Assembly (NCBI GenBank): GCA_049999805.1
Contig: JBNGIO010006165.1
Span: 110,470 to 174,469, forward strand
Direction: 5' to 3'
Source of the DNA: Folioceros fuciformis
Taxonomy: Eukaryota; Anthocerotophyta; Anthocerotopsida; Anthocerotales
Length of the DNA: 64,000 nt
Made by a program: the position numbers and the translations under genes. The notes under the pieces are model-generated. The model did not search any database. It was not told the origin of the DNA and saw nothing but the letters and a program-made list of their open reading frames with translations. Position 1 is the first letter of the stretch, and every line of letters starts with the position of its first letter. This document shows positions 37,291 through 49,815 of the stretch, piece after piece.

Positions 37291-40200
37291 TCAGATGGAG
37301 GTGCTGTTGGGTACCCCTTGGCCGGTGAGGCCGTCGGTGGAGTTGGGGTAGAGAAGGGTGTACGCAACCTTGGCAGGACCACATCGGTTGACGAGAGTCT
37401 TGTCTTTGTTCCTGGCCTTGATGTTGGTGGCGACGGCATCGATGCCCTCGCCGAAGCCCTTGAATGCCGCCAGCACCTGGGGATCGGAGGTCCAATTGGG
37501 GTCCTGGCGCTGGCCCAGGTACTCTTCGTCTGCGGCATGGGTGGATAGGATCTCGATGGTGGTCATCACGCTGGTGGCGGCGGATGGCGTGCTCACCACA
37601 GATAGCGTGTACCTCTCGGGGTTGTTCAGCAGCTGCTTGTGCTCCTCGGAGCCCTCCTCGGGGATCAGCCTCCTGGTCTGAGACGGCCTGTTGGGCATGT
37701 AGCCCGCGTAGCCGAACTGTCCGAAGTTGACGGATGCGTGGTGCGGGCCTGCGATCCAGATGATGGTTGTCAGGGTGTGCGTCAGGCTCTGTAGCGAGTC
37801 CAGCTTGGGCCACCAGGCCGCGCCCTTGAAGTCCCCGTGTCCGACTTCCACCACCTCCTTCCACCAGGCTTGCAACTCAGTGTCCGCCTTCACCGCAGCA
37901 TCCGAGTCCTTGTACGCCAGCCCAACGTACTTGCCCACCCAGGACTCGATCACGTCCCAGAGTTCCAGCCCGTCTTTGGCGAAGGGATAGTCCTCGATCG
38001 CCAGCTTCACGCCCCCCGGATGAGTGGAGTCTGCTGGTTCTGCCATACCCCTGCCCACAAAAAATTGCACAGCACACAGTGTTCAACCCACCAGCTTGAA
38101 TGCAGTTGAAAGGCTGGAGGAAGGATGACGCACATCATCGTGTACTGGCCACGATGAATGGCGCCATATGTCAGCCTCGTTTACCTGGAAATGAGGTCGG
38201 TGGGTAGGGCTTGTCTGTCGAACCTCCACTTGGCTCCATACACCACAGCACTCATCTCCATGCAGTAAGTGCCAGGGGTGAACGTCCTCTCGATGATGCC
38301 GTTGGAGTTGATGAGAGCCTGCCTCGCAGCGCCATTGATGTTCATGGTGTTCCTGAAGTGGGGCAGCAGAAGGATGTGGATGGGATGGATAGCACTCAGC
38401 TGCCGGTGGGTTGCTATGATGATGGGTTCCATCACTGCGTGCGTCTCCAGCCTGCAGGGCATCAGTGGGGCGTGATGAAGGAAGAAAGGAACGACATGAC
38501 GGGCATGTTTGTATGGAATGCATTGTTGCACTAATAGAATACCAGTGGCTGACGAGCTCGTGGTAGCCGAAGTCAACAGTACTGGCGTGGATCTTTGCTA
38601 GCTCCCACAAGTAGTCCTTGTCCTCTGCATCCGCTGCCGGGGCAGTAAATACTCTCGAGGACTTCTCCAGAGCCAGCTCAATGGCGATAGGCTTCAGGGT
38701 GCCCTGGCTGGTGAGGAACAGAATGGTCCGGGGAGCATATCCCAGGCCTCTGCCTTGTTTGTTCTGCTTACCGATGTATGGCAAGAAGATATCGTGGTAG
38801 TCTACCGTGAACAGCCTCTTACCTTCTATGGCCTGCACGAATGGTTCAAGAGAAAAGTACCAATGGGATCAGATGAAGGGTTGGCCAACTGCCGGTCCAG
38901 GATTGTGTCCCATCTTGGTCTACTACCTGGGCGACAGACAATCCCTCCAAGTATGGGAGAATGTGCTCGTCTGTGAGGGCCGTGCCTGGACCATACACCT
39001 CGGGATCCAGAGAGCTCTTGGGCGGGTATTCCTGCATACGAACGAGTGTGTGAGCAGCAATCCGTGCAAGGTCTGCTTCGCACATGAGCCACCAGAGGCA
39101 GAGGATATCTGGCAATCATGGAGGATGGCAAGTGCGTGAGCTTTTGGTACTAACTTGGACGCGCTGAATGACGATTGGGTTGATCCCAGCCAAGGCCTGA
39201 CGTCCGAATTCCTCGTCGGTACACCATGCTTTTTCATCAACTGCGAAAACACAAGCACAGGAAGGAAGGTTGTAGTCCACTGCCAATGGCAAAGAAGGTG
39301 ACGTAACTCCACGATAAACAGAACGAAGGAATACGTGGAGAGCAGCAGCAAACCTCTGATGACATCGGGAACAGGGTACTTGATCAGGCTCTTGTTGTCG
39401 CCATCGCCGTTAAAGAACTGTGCGATGAGCGTGAATGGATTGGTGAAAGCCGGAGCGTCCTGCGGCACATCTCCGAAGCATCCCTTGAGGTTGAGACCTT
39501 GGTCGTACAGCTTCTTGATGTCCTTGAAGGTGTCAAAGTCATCGGGGGTGGTATCGAAGTAGGTGGATATGGCAGGCAGGATGGCGTGCGCCGCGGCCTT
39601 CACGGCGTCCGCCAACACGCTGGACGTTTTTTCCCGGCTGAAGATCTCATCTCTCGGGATGTAGAACTGCTCCAGCAGCGGTGACCCCACGTTGCTCTCC
39701 AGTTGAGGGGCTTCACCACACAGCGTTGCACATTTCAATCGCCAACAATTCAGCATCAACTCATGGAACAAAAATCAGAAGCTCGCATAGGTCTGATCTC
39801 TACCGGTTTTGGAGGGAGGACGGCCGGTCCTGATGCGGCGAGGATATGGCAGGGCGGAGCCTCCCAGAATAGGCCGGATCGTGGAGGAGTCGCTGTCGGG
39901 ATTGGAGAGGTCGTTGTACACGTCATAGTCGTAGATTCTCTCCCACGGCTCCCTCTCTCCTTTGCCATCTCCACGCTTGACCTGGAGCTCCAGTTCTCTC
40001 AACGCCTTGATTCCTGCGGGGGTTTCGCTCGGGACATAGGCCTGGCGCACGCATCGTGGAGTCACTGCCGAGACACTATCATGAATGCATTGGAGACAAA
40101 AAAGTGGATGGTAGCGGGTGTCACCTTGTTGGTGAAGAAGACGCGGTCGGCTGAGTATCGCGAGGTGTTGTAGACGACGGAATTGCAGGGGAACGTGAGC

Positions 40201-41005
40201 TTGGTCTTGTCCGCCAGCTCCAGCACCAGCGACCTGAGGAAGAACTCGTTGGGGTGGCCGTTCCTCACCAGGAATGCTCCAGGCACACCGAAGTCGGTGG
40301 GGACCTTGAAGGTGACGGTGAAGGAATCCTCGTCCGTGGCCACCTCCAGGGCTTCGGGCGTGAGGTCTTCCAACCCCCAGTTCTCGATCTTGGCAGTGTC
40401 GCTGAGCTTGGGCTGCCCTGTCTCTGCGCATGACACGGAGCCATTCTCAGACCAGCTCAGTCTCGAGGGTATTCAACCCCATTTTCGTTGGCACATGTTA
40501 CAAGAACGTTATCTGTTTCCTCAGGATTCCATGAAGCTTGAGACTAGCAACCATGCCCTCACTCACTTGGGTCCAAGTCGACGCTGACGAGCCGAAGTTC
40601 CACCTTATTGCCCACCAAGTCGGCGGCCAAATCCACAGCCTCAGCCGCTTTGTTCTGCAAATCCAGCAGATTCTTCTTGATCAGCACTACGGTGCCCTTG
40701 AGCTCCACGGTGGAAGAGGTAGTTTTGGAGCCATTTCCAAAGATTTTGGACAGAATCCCGCCGATAGCCCGCACCGAGACTGGGCCCGGGCTCCCTGCAG
40801 CCTGCCGATCACTGCCCGGAGGGCTTGACATTCTGGCCACTTTCGGGAATCCCAGGAGCGCTGTGCCGCTCAGGTCGGAGCCTCTGTAGCCCAGGCTAGC
40901 ACAAGCCGTCGATGCCTGCCGCACTTTGCTACAGGAATCGATGGGGTTCGCAGCGATGGCTGCCGGAGCGGGAATGGACACCACGATCCCCGAAATGCTT
41001 GCCAT
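37291..41005 (-). CDS. LOX: Plastid-type 13-lipoxygenase, 9 exons, 946 aa
   Basis: Dioxygenates linoleic/linolenic acid, the entry to jasmonates and other oxylipins. Exons in gene order: 41005-40567, 40423-40125, 40041-39804, 39710-39354, 39240-39155, 39031-38927, 38832-38543, 38451-38185, 38050-37291; all joins GT-AG and in frame. About 60-80 N-terminal residues rich in Ser/Ala/Pro suggest a plastid transit peptide. A PLAT domain follows ([33 protein letters not shown]). Iron ligands are all present: the two His of HWLETH (the exon 7/8 junction), His and Asn in [15 protein letters not shown], and the C-terminal Ile of GVPNSTSI. A Thr-Phe pair (ERTFTPGTY) at the regiospecificity site favours 13-LOX, by comparison with soybean LOX1. 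It appears functional. Confidence 0.95.
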
Positions 41006-44000
41006 TTCTGAGAAGATCTTCCGCAGTCTGCAACTAGGTAGTTGCGTGCAGAGTTTGGATACACACTTACGCACACCTCGTTGGCGCAAAAGACTGACAG
41101 ACAGCCAACAACCAGGCTCGCCCAGCTGTAATGCCTGCGAAGGCACCATCCACATGGTATGAATCCCACACCACTAGCCTACCAGTGTCTCCATAATAAC
41201 ACCAACGGCAAAGGACGCAACTAGCACTCTCCATCCCACGCACGCTCCACAGTGCCAACACGCACTTAGTCTATAATTCGTCACACCAACAAACCAGGCA
41301 CGACGTACCGCAGGTTCAACAACCCCGGGCTCCCCTCAATTCCTTCCTCCAGACGCTTCGAGCTCGGTCAGTACCCACCTCATCCAAGACTAGTCAGACG
41401 CTTGCAAATTCCTGGCCTCTCCCACCTGACAAGGACGTAAGAGACAAAGTCTGCACCCTCAGCCTCCTTCGCGTTTGCGGAAGACACGAAAATTGCTCCT
41501 CTGCATGTGACGAAAAAAGAGGAAGAGCGGACGAGGTTGGTCAGATCTGACTCGGATGGAATCACTAGGAAACTCAAGGCAGCACGGGGCGCCGCAATTG
41601 CCAATTACCACGAGCTAAGGGCCGGCCCGACTCTGTCAATCCGCCGACTTCGTGTTTGGACAGGCCTGATGGCGAAGACTCGGAACCTTGACGGTGTCTG
41701 TTTCGCGCATATATTTGCACGGTTTGATGGGGCAACAGAGCAACCAACCCAGGTGCGGAGGACTGCCGATCAGCTTGACTGCTTAGGGGCACTTTATGCA
41801 TCACAGTGGAGCTCCATGTGTAAAAGGGGAGGGGAGGAGAAACATTATTTATCTTATTCAACGTCCAGAGAAATCTGCAAGAAGTATCCGCCAATCTCCA
41901 CAGCACGTGGTTCGGACCCTTCCTGGCACACAGGGCTGCTAGGAAACATCCTAGACCTATCTCGGATTTCTCCATCACTCCTGCCAAACCTGTCCTCACA
42001 TAAAGATTCCTTCATATCATAGAGGCAGATGGTGGGCCAGCTGCGGCAACAGCAGTTCAAAGTCTCTCTCTCCCTGACGGTGCTTGGTTGACGGGGCATC
42101 CTCACAGTCACAAGTCGGCAACAGGCAGCAGGGAAGACGGAATCGGTACGGCCTTGGCCAGCGACTCGCCCAATCGCTCATAGTCCGATCCCAGCCTACC
42201 GTTGTTCCAGCATGTTCTCCTTCTCCCAATCTCCCTTGTCTGAACTCTCACTGAAGATCTGTCACCTTATCTCCATCGATGGTGCGTGTGGTGATGTGGC
42301 AGTGAAATCTTTACTTTGAAACTTTTAATTTTCACATGGGTTGGCTGGACGTTTTTCAGAATCCTGCTTTCCACCTTGAGGTTTGGCAATGCTTTCCCCT
42401 TGACATGCTTGATTGCAAGCTGCGACTCGTCTGCAACTACGCCTCCTACCACAGGGCAAGTGGAATCACTATTGTGGAACTTTTCAAGACGTCAGTGGCC
42501 AGCTCTCGACCCCTTTAAAGGTGCCTGGTTCATAAAACGTCAGCTTTACAGGTGGTGTGCTTGGGTGATGGTACTGGTGTGACATCCACCCACCACTGGG
42601 CCTGTCAACAAAGACGTTCCTGGAAGCAAGCCCGGATATGCTCGAGGTACTTCTTGCGCATGTTTCACATGCTGACGTAAACGAAAGCGTTTCATGGATG
42701 TCCTCGCAGCTCACTCCCAATACATCCAGAGTGTCGTGTTTGTGATGTATCGCGGAACTACGTTGCTCACAATTTCGCTGGGCGGCTGCCTGAAAGAGAT
42801 ATTCTTTTCTAGATGCAGAGAACTGGCCTTCCGGGATGTATCCTGTTGTGAGCGATGCAAGAGACAACGGTGAAAGTCAAGTGCAGAAGTGAGAATTGGG
42901 GTCGAAGCATGTCTTGTAATTCATAACCTCAGACCAAAAGGAGGCATCAGAAAATCGTTAAAGAAAACGTTGGCCCACATGAGCGTAGCCCAGGGAGCAT
43001 GATCCTGTCGGCGGTGTACCCAATCTATGCCTTGGTCTCTTTACTTCCCACTGCTGACTAACGACATCGCTTTCAGTTTTTGCAGGTCTTAGATCCTGTT
43101 GCAAATCTGCGAATTGTTGTGGCGAGTACTTCATGTGCAGTGTGGTTGCATCTTTGGCCACACTTTTGTCTTAAGCAGTCAAGGTGAGAGGCAGGCTTGA
43201 GTGGTCCCTATGACTCTGTTGGAGCATCGCAAAATGTCTTGAAAGCAGCTCATCAGCCTGCTCGCCGGCAGGCAGGAATGATCCTGGGGAGTTAACTGAC
43301 CAGGCTCTGAGGTCCCCTCCTACAAGTGTCACCAGAAAGAAATTAGGAGCTGTCAATGTCTTTGCAAGAAACACAGCAGAGGATGGTCGACTGTGAAGAG
43401 CACTGAATTGGCGGTGTCCTAACTCAGGAACAAGCACCGTCAGTGTCTGTCTAAATGGTGGCTTAGGCCGAACGGACACATTTATACCAGTGAACTTTTT
43501 TTTCTTCATCTTCTTCGACTACACCGAATTGTGTAGCTGGAGTACCCACAGAGATCAGCTTCATGACCTAGTTTGCATCACTTTTGCATAGAGATGACCC
43601 ATCCCGTGAATTCTCCAAAGGAAGGCCAAAGGTGCTCACACTTGCGCATGCTGCAGAACGCACACAAGGGCGGCCACGACTTCGTCATACACCGGACTGT
43701 GAGGACTACGAGTTTCTCGCCCTGCCCCTTCTACGCATACGCTGCAGGCACGGCGTTTCAAGTCAGTCAAAACATCTTTCTGACCGGGTCTGTCACTTCC
43801 AGCTGCCATCCAGCTGCCAGAGTGGCGCCAAGTGTTCACCAAGGACAAGCTCATGACGTTTAACGGCAGTGGACAACACATCAGCGTTCATCTGTTGCCC
43901 AAGTTTCAAGTTATCCCATCGCACAAGCGTCCAGGCAAAAATACATGGCCATCCAGCTTCCCACACGGTATGCGCATCCTACGATACAATCCCCTAGGGT

Positions 44001-44624
44001 TTAGGCTGCAGTCCGGGTCCATCCTCAGAAATTTGTGGCAGACACTGTGAAAGGTTGAACCCTTTGCCCATTTATTGCCGCGGAGAGTCCATTTTCTGAA
44101 AAGGGAGAAAGGCCCTGCTCAGTCTCGGAAAAACCGAGGACATTTTGGTTGGGTTTTTATCTTGGCCGTTTCCTGGTGGCATGGAACGATGTGTCCCAAA
44201 CCACGTCGACTGGTTCGTCAGACGTCGAGGAATGAGAACTCCTGGTGACGATTTATCCCCTGGGGTGTCTTGATGTATTTTCAAACTACTGAATTGGTCA
44301 AGAAAGAGCTGATTTGTGATCCAAGACGTAGCCTGTGCTTGCATCCTTTCGTCTGCAACTTACCAGGGGTATGGGTCGAACACGAATGAGTTCAAGAGGT
44401 GTGCTTCTCGTGCCAGGCTACCACATGAACGTTCTCGATATAGTTGCCAAACCAGGTGCCTTGACATGGTCTGTCATAGTTTCTGAGCGTGTTATGCCAA
44501 GTACTGGCAAGTACAAAACAGGCCTCTGCATGTACGGATTTCGTCAACAAGATGCATTGGATTAGATCGGCGAAGGAGGGAAAGGGATGGGGTATGGATT
44601 GACGTCGTGGAAAAAGGCAAGCAG
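41006..44624. other. Intergenic DNA between the lipoxygenase and PPR genes
   Basis: It includes the lipoxygenase promoter side and the PPR 3' side. Several open frames of 60-170 codons occur on both strands (for example 41507-42022 plus, and 43171-43509 and 42484-42867 minus), but none shows a recognisable domain or splice-linked homology. No gene can be supported. Confidence 0.5.
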
Positions 44625-47069
44625 TCAGTGTCGATCGCCACAAGAGCAGGAGCCACCAAGGAACCGATGCACTCTATGAGCATCTCGCACTATGATCGCT
44701 CGGTTCTCAAGACGGGACATGATCTTGGTGCTACTGTGGCAGTCATTGCACATACGGAGATTTTTGGTCACCAACAGAGTTGCGCCTTCTCCTGTGTGGA
44801 GCAGACCATATGCCAACGCCAGTTTCTCTGCGTGTCCACATAGGGAGTCCTCTTTGTCCTGCTCAGAGACTGACTTCAGCACCAATTCAGTCTGCGGCAC
44901 GTGGCCTCCTTCCCTCAATCTAAGATTCACACCCTTTAGTGTCGACGAAATATCAGCTCTGTCTTCTCCTACTCTAAACTCGTGCACCTGACTCTCCACT
45001 TCAATGCACGCCCTGGCAGCCTTCTTCTTAGCTCCTGCTGACTTTCTCAAGCTTTCAACTCTGTCCACATCCTCCCACCTGTCTGCACTCGCATAGATAT
45101 TGCTCAAGAGCACATAGGAGCTTGCATCGTCTGCTTCCAAAGCTACAAGATGCTCAAAACATCGTCTTCCACACTCCAAGTCACTGAAGCTTCTGCAAGC
45201 AGTCAGCAAGGCTGTCCAACCAACGACATCGTCTGTAACTGGCGCAGTTAGTAACATGCTTTCGGCCTCGTTCAGATAGCCTGACCGACCGAGGAGGTCA
45301 ACAATGCAGTTATAGTGATCATGAGTTGGAATGATTTCATGCTCCTCTACCATCAGCCTGAAATAGTGCTGGCCTTCGAGAACCAAGCCATCATGGCTGC
45401 ATGCCACCAACAGCGAAACAAACGTAGTTCCATCTGGCTGGATACCTTGATCCAGCATCACTTCGAAAAGCTGTATTGCCATCCGACCAAGGCCATGTTC
45501 AGCATACCCATTAAGCATGGCATTCCATGTCACCACATCTCTGGTGGGCAATTCATCAAACACCCTGCGAGAATCTTCCAAGCACCCACATTTCGCATAC
45601 ATGTCAACTAGGCAGTTGCCAACCAGCACATTCGCTTCTAGGCCTTGTTCACGAATTTGCTGGTGAAGTTCTTTGCCCTGCTGCAAGGCTCCCACACTGG
45701 CGCACGCTTGAAGCAGGCACACAAACGTGACACGATTGGCCGGAGTCAAGCCATTGTGCTGCATACTTGCATGAAGAGCCAGGGCCTCTCGCCCCAGCCC
45801 CTCTTGGCTGTATCCTGCAATCATGGCAGTCCATGTCACCACGTCTTTTGTGGGCAGGCTGTCGAACACCTTTCGAGCATCCTCCAAGCTTTGGCATTTG
45901 GCGTACATGTTCACCAGGCTGGTGCCAATTACAGCATCAGCTTCCAGACCTTCCTTCCGAATGTCCGAGTGAAGCTGCTTCCCCTGTTGAATGTCTCCCA
46001 CACTGGCGCACGCTTGAAGTAGTGACACATATGTGACATTATCTGCTGGCGTCAAGCCCTCCTGCTGCATACTTGCATAGAGAGCCAGAGCTTCTTGCCC
46101 GAGCCCCTGCTGACTGTATCCTGCTATCATAGCATTCCATGTCACCACATTTCTTACAGGCAAGGTGTCAAACACTTGGCGAGCTTCCTCCAAGCTCCCG
46201 CATTTGGCATACATGCTCACCAGGCTGGAGGCCACAAAATGATTAGCCCTCACGGAGCTGGCCCTGATATCCGCATGCACCTGCTTCCCAGCAACCAGGT
46301 CCTCGGCAGCAGCACACGCCTTCAGAACTGCCACGTAGATGTGGTTGTCCGGCCTCACACCTGCCTCTATCATCCGCCGATAAAGATCAATAGCTTGCGC
46401 AGGCTGCCGATGTCGAGCATGAGCCAAAATAATTGAGGCCCACATGTACACGTCCGGGGTAGCCACCCTGGTGAAGACCTGCCCGGCCTCCTCCAACTTG
46501 CCCTGAGCAGCATACATACAGATGAAATGGTTGGCCAAGAAAGCGTCTGACTCGTACCCCGCTCTGACAGCAAGAGCATGAACTCGCCTGGCAAGCACCA
46601 AATCCTGGTGCTGGACACACTTTTTGATCACGAGGTAGAACACGAAGTTGGAAGCAGGGCATCCCGGCTGCTGCACCAGGAGCTCCAACGCTTCCACAGC
46701 CTCCGTCAACCCTCCCTCCTCGCAACGGGTCCTCAACCATCCAACCAGCTGCGAATCCACGCAACCCGGATGGTGTGGGATTCGGAGCCACAGCGGCTCC
46801 TTGGAAGCCTTGTGCCTGAAGTCAGGATGATGGGGGCTCCTCTTGTCCCGCCTATCGTCCCACCACTGAGTAGGGTCGGAGAGGAATTGGTGCCACAAGA
46901 CATCCTGCCGCTGCACCTTCTCCTTGAGGGCCATCAATTCCTGAGCGGTACAGCTCCCCGCAGCTCCAGCTCCAAATGGGCCCGCCGGCACCACATGAGC
47001 TGCAGGCTGCAGCTTCCCCAACCCCTGCTGCACTGGCATCACCAGCGGCAAATCCAACGGCCTGGCCAT
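44625..47069 (-). CDS. PPR-DYW RNA-editing protein with N-terminal OSB-like PDF motif, intronless, 814 aa
   Basis: Predicted organellar C-to-U editing factor. Residues about 58-95 contain LSDPTQWWDDRRDKRSPHHP then DFRHK and LWL, which resembles the PDF motif of plant organellar single-stranded DNA-binding (OSB) proteins. PLS-class PPR repeats follow (HALAVRAGYESDAFLANHFI, LVSMYAKCGSLEEARQVFD, NVVTWNAMIAGYSQQGLGQE and repeats of these). E/E+ regions and a DYW deaminase close the protein: HAEKLALAYG (HxE zinc/catalytic site, about 746), CNDCH (CxxC, about 774) and HRFLGGSCSCGDRH. The final three residues are DRH in place of DYW. The GT of the family's PG box is diverged (KKKAARACIEV). No introns, as usual for PPR genes. 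The organelle and target site are unknown. Confidence 0.93.
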   Translation of the reverse strand: MARPLDLPLVMPVQQGLGKLQPAAHVVPAGPFGAGAAGSCTAQELMALKEKVQRQDVLWHQFLSDPTQWWDDRRDKRSPHHPDFRHKASKEPLWLRIPHHPGCVDSQLVGWLRTRCEEGGLTEAVEALELLVQQPGCPASNFVFYLVIKKCVQHQDLVLARRVHALAVRAGYESDAFLANHFICMYAAQGKLEEAGQVFTRVATPDVYMWASIILAHARHRQPAQAIDLYRRMIEAGVRPDNHIYVAVLKACAAAEDLVAGKQVHADIRASSVRANHFVASSLVSMYAKCGSLEEARQVFDTLPVRNVVTWNAMIAGYSQQGLGQEALALYASMQQEGLTPADNVTYVSLLQACASVGDIQQGKQLHSDIRKEGLEADAVIGTSLVNMYAKCQSLEDARKVFDSLPTKDVVTWTAMIAGYSQEGLGREALALHASMQHNGLTPANRVTFVCLLQACASVGALQQGKELHQQIREQGLEANVLVGNCLVDMYAKCGCLEDSRRVFDELPTRDVVTWNAMLNGYAEHGLGRMAIQLFEVMLDQGIQPDGTTFVSLLVACSHDGLVLEGQHYFRLMVEEHEIIPTHDHYNCIVDLLGRSGYLNEAESMLLTAPVTDDVVGWTALLTACRSFSDLECGRRCFEHLVALEADDASSYVLLSNIYASADRWEDVDRVESLRKSAGAKKKAARACIEVESQVHEFRVGEDRADISSTLKGVNLRLREGGHVPQTELVLKSVSEQDKEDSLCGHAEKLALAYGLLHTGEGATLLVTKNLRMCNDCHSSTKIMSRLENRAIIVRDAHRVHRFLGGSCSCGDRH

Positions 47070-48777
47070 AGTCTCCTACCTGCTCCACCTCAGGCACCAT
47101 GCCCGCTAACACTGTTACATTCTGTGCCCTCCCGAGGTATCTGCGAGGGACCCGTGCCCCGCTCCACAACCGGGCTCGAACAGGAGGCTCTTGTACAAGC
47201 TTTACTCTCAAACACGGGAAATTACAGTATATAGTGGAGGTTTTTACAGACTGAGACCACTAGCCATTCCTAAAGTCCGCTTGTTCTTCATGCACAGCCC
47301 ACCCAGGGCATCGACACGAAAAGGATAAACAACATGGTGGACCATCGGAAGGTTCTCAAAATGAACTAATGCAAGATGGGGAGACTGTATGTCACGAGTG
47401 TGTACCCAGAAAGGATGGGACGGTCCCTCAACACCTGAGCAGTCTGGAAGAAGATCCACATTCACTACCGAATTACCAGAGTTCCGCTATGGTTCCGCTC
47501 TCACTATATCGGTCAATCCAAGAGGTGTGGCACTACACCTCCTCGGATACGAAGTCTGATCTAATGGGGGCAATTTGAAAAGAAGACAAGACACTTGACA
47601 ACACATTTGAAAAGAAGACAAGACACTTGNNNNNNNNNNTGTGAAAAACCTTGAAAAGTTCTTGCCCATCCCCCTTGCCCCTCTTGCAGGGAAGAATATT
47701 TATGGACTGTAGCTGTTGCACAACCCTCTGCCACCCAACTAGAGGGGTTGATGATGTGCTCATAGATTGAATTGAATAGGATCTGTAACAATCACATCAA
47801 CGACACAAACTTGTTCCCCTAATGAGAAAAAGGTCAACTCTAAGTGAAACCCCATTGAGAACATGGGTGACAATGCGGTGCCTCCAACAGGAGAACGGGA
47901 CCCTCTATCGACCATAGAGGACAACAGGACCCTCTATCGACCATGGAGGACAACGGGACCCTCTATCGATCATGGCAACCCCGAATTGTATCATGGGCGA
48001 CAATGTAGTGTCCCCAACAGGACAATGGGACCCTCTATCCACAGTGGCAACCCACAATTGCAACAGGACCGGCAACCCACAATTGCAACAGGACCCTCTA
48101 TCCACACTGGCAACCCACAACCGCATGTATACGGAGAAAAGGCCAAGGGGGTGGGCCAAACCTAAGAGAAATCTATGACAGTGACGAAAGTTGTTGGTGC
48201 CATTTGAAATGGCTAGATGAAAGGCCAAACTCTCCAAATGAGCCAGACAATTCATCCACGGGCACACTCGAAGATGCCAAGATCTATGATGTCCAAAAGC
48301 TTGCATAATCCTAAACCCGAGTTTAGGAACCAAGAACTTATTGTTAAGGAGACTTTACTTATGGCTTGAAATAAGTGAATATGCTTTAGGATGGGGAAAG
48401 AAAGAACGGGGGAGCAAAAGTAGAAAAAGGGAGTGTACGGACAAAGGGAAAACGAATCCTACAAGTACCCCAGCCCAGGCCAATTTGCAATCCCTCGGTC
48501 TTGTCGTCCGGGCCTGCGACAAAACCCCACAGCCCACAACCCCCCCACATAAGAAGTAAACAACGTGGGTCTATCTCTTCAGATGGGTCTATCTGAAGCG
48601 ATAGACCCATCGCTGCTGCTAGCCATCTTCCGGTGTAGCTTCCTGGACCTCTGCCCGACACTTGGAACTTGTTGGATGAAAACGTCTCTCTTCTTGTTGC
48701 TTATATGAGCTGTGCAGGCGCTCTCTTGCGACGGGAGCGGGGAAGTTTGGGAAGACGGCAGCTCTAGTAAGGCAACG
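47070..48777. repeat. Intergenic DNA with short tandem repeats and one gap (47630-47639)
   Basis: A roughly 29-bp repeat built on gaccctctatcgaccatgga (47895-47975) passes into a second one (ggcaacccacaattgcaaca, 48040-48120). A 26-bp stretch ending gaaaagaagacaagacacttg occurs twice just before the 10-N gap, so the gap may hide more copies. No gene was found. Confidence 0.7.
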
Positions 48778-49815
48778 ATGGCCGGGGCCTTGATCAGAGG
48801 CGCTTCTGTCGCGCTACGCGAGCCGGTGCACCTGCAGCGGACGCGCCATGCCAGCGAGAGCACAAACAGTAGCTCCTTCAGCGTGAGAGCGTCGGGCGCG
48901 TCCGGCAAGAGGTTGCGTAGGCCGGAAAATGTGGAAGGTGAATTCTTCGTGGACAACAGTTGCATCGACTGTGATACGTGCCGGTGGATGGCGCCGGCCA
49001 CCTTCTCCGCCAGGGCAGGCCAGTCGGCGGTGCACCAGCAGCCGGCCACGGAGCAGGAGCGGTTCAAGGCGCTGCAGGCGCTGCTGTCGTGTCCAACGGG
49101 CTCCATCCGCACCGAGACGCCGCCTCCCGACATCCTCCAAGCGCAGCTCACCTTCCCCATACCTGTGGCGGCGGATGGCCAGACCTTACCAGGCGTCTAC
49201 CACTGCGGCTACCACTCTCCCAAGTCTTTTGCCGCCACCTCGTACTTCGTGGTCCGGGACGGGGGAAACATTCTGGTGGACTCCCCGCGCTTCACCGAGA
49301 AGCTGGCCGCACGGCTAGAGAGCTTGGGGGGAGTGCGCTACCTCTTCCTCTCACACGTGGACGACATTGCCGACCACCAGCGCTGGCAGGAGCGATTCCA
49401 GTGCCAAAGAATTATGCACGAGACGGAGATCCATCGTGACGCTGGGTTGGCTGGCGTGGAGATCCCGCTCCGAGGCGTCGGGCCCTGGCCCCTGGGCCCG
49501 GACGCTGAGGTTGTGTTCAATCCCGGGCATTCCTCTGGGTCCGTCTCGCTGTTCTTGAAGGACCAGATGGCTCTGTTTACAGGGGACCACCTCGGTTCAG
49601 GGGAGGATGGTGAGTTCCATGTGAATCGGGAGTTCAATTGGTACTCTGTGAAGGTTCAAATCGAAAGCCTCCAGAACGCCACATTGCCCCTGGATTTTGT
49701 GTGGTTGCTTCCAGGCCATGGGAGGAGGTATAAATTCGACAGCCTTGAACATAAGAATCGAGTGCTTGAGGACATGATCGCACGTGAGGAGGCCTTACTC
49801 GCTAACAAGTCGTGA
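48778..49815 (+). CDS. Ferredoxin plus metallo-beta-lactamase-fold protein, probably plastid, intronless, 345 aa
   Basis: An N-terminal Ser/Arg-rich transit-like segment is followed by a 4Fe-4S ferredoxin-like cluster site (CIDCDTC at about 62-68, fourth Cys in LLSCPTGSI near 105) and an MBL-fold domain. MBL ligands: the H-x-D-D-x-A-D-H form HVDDIADH (about 193-200, in place of HxHxDH), HSSGS, TGDHLG and LPGHGRRY. Plants have a conserved protein of this architecture, but its reaction is not established, so I give none. An in-frame ATG at 48712 would add 22 acidic residues. I prefer 48778 because the N-terminus then looks like a transit peptide. Confidence 0.87.
   Translation: MAGALIRGASVALREPVHLQRTRHASESTNSSSFSVRASGASGKRLRRPENVEGEFFVDNSCIDCDTCRWMAPATFSARAGQSAVHQQPATEQERFKALQALLSCPTGSIRTETPPPDILQAQLTFPIPVAADGQTLPGVYHCGYHSPKSFAATSYFVVRDGGNILVDSPRFTEKLAARLESLGGVRYLFLSHVDDIADHQRWQERFQCQRIMHETEIHRDAGLAGVEIPLRGVGPWPLGPDAEVVFNPGHSSGSVSLFLKDQMALFTGDHLGSGEDGEFHVNREFNWYSVKVQIESLQNATLPLDFVWLLPGHGRRYKFDSLEHKNRVLEDMIAREEALLANKS

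Noticed and set aside
41507-42022. A 171-residue plus-strand frame upstream of the lipoxygenase
   Set aside because: No domain, and it overlaps antisense frames of similar quality. It cannot be supported.
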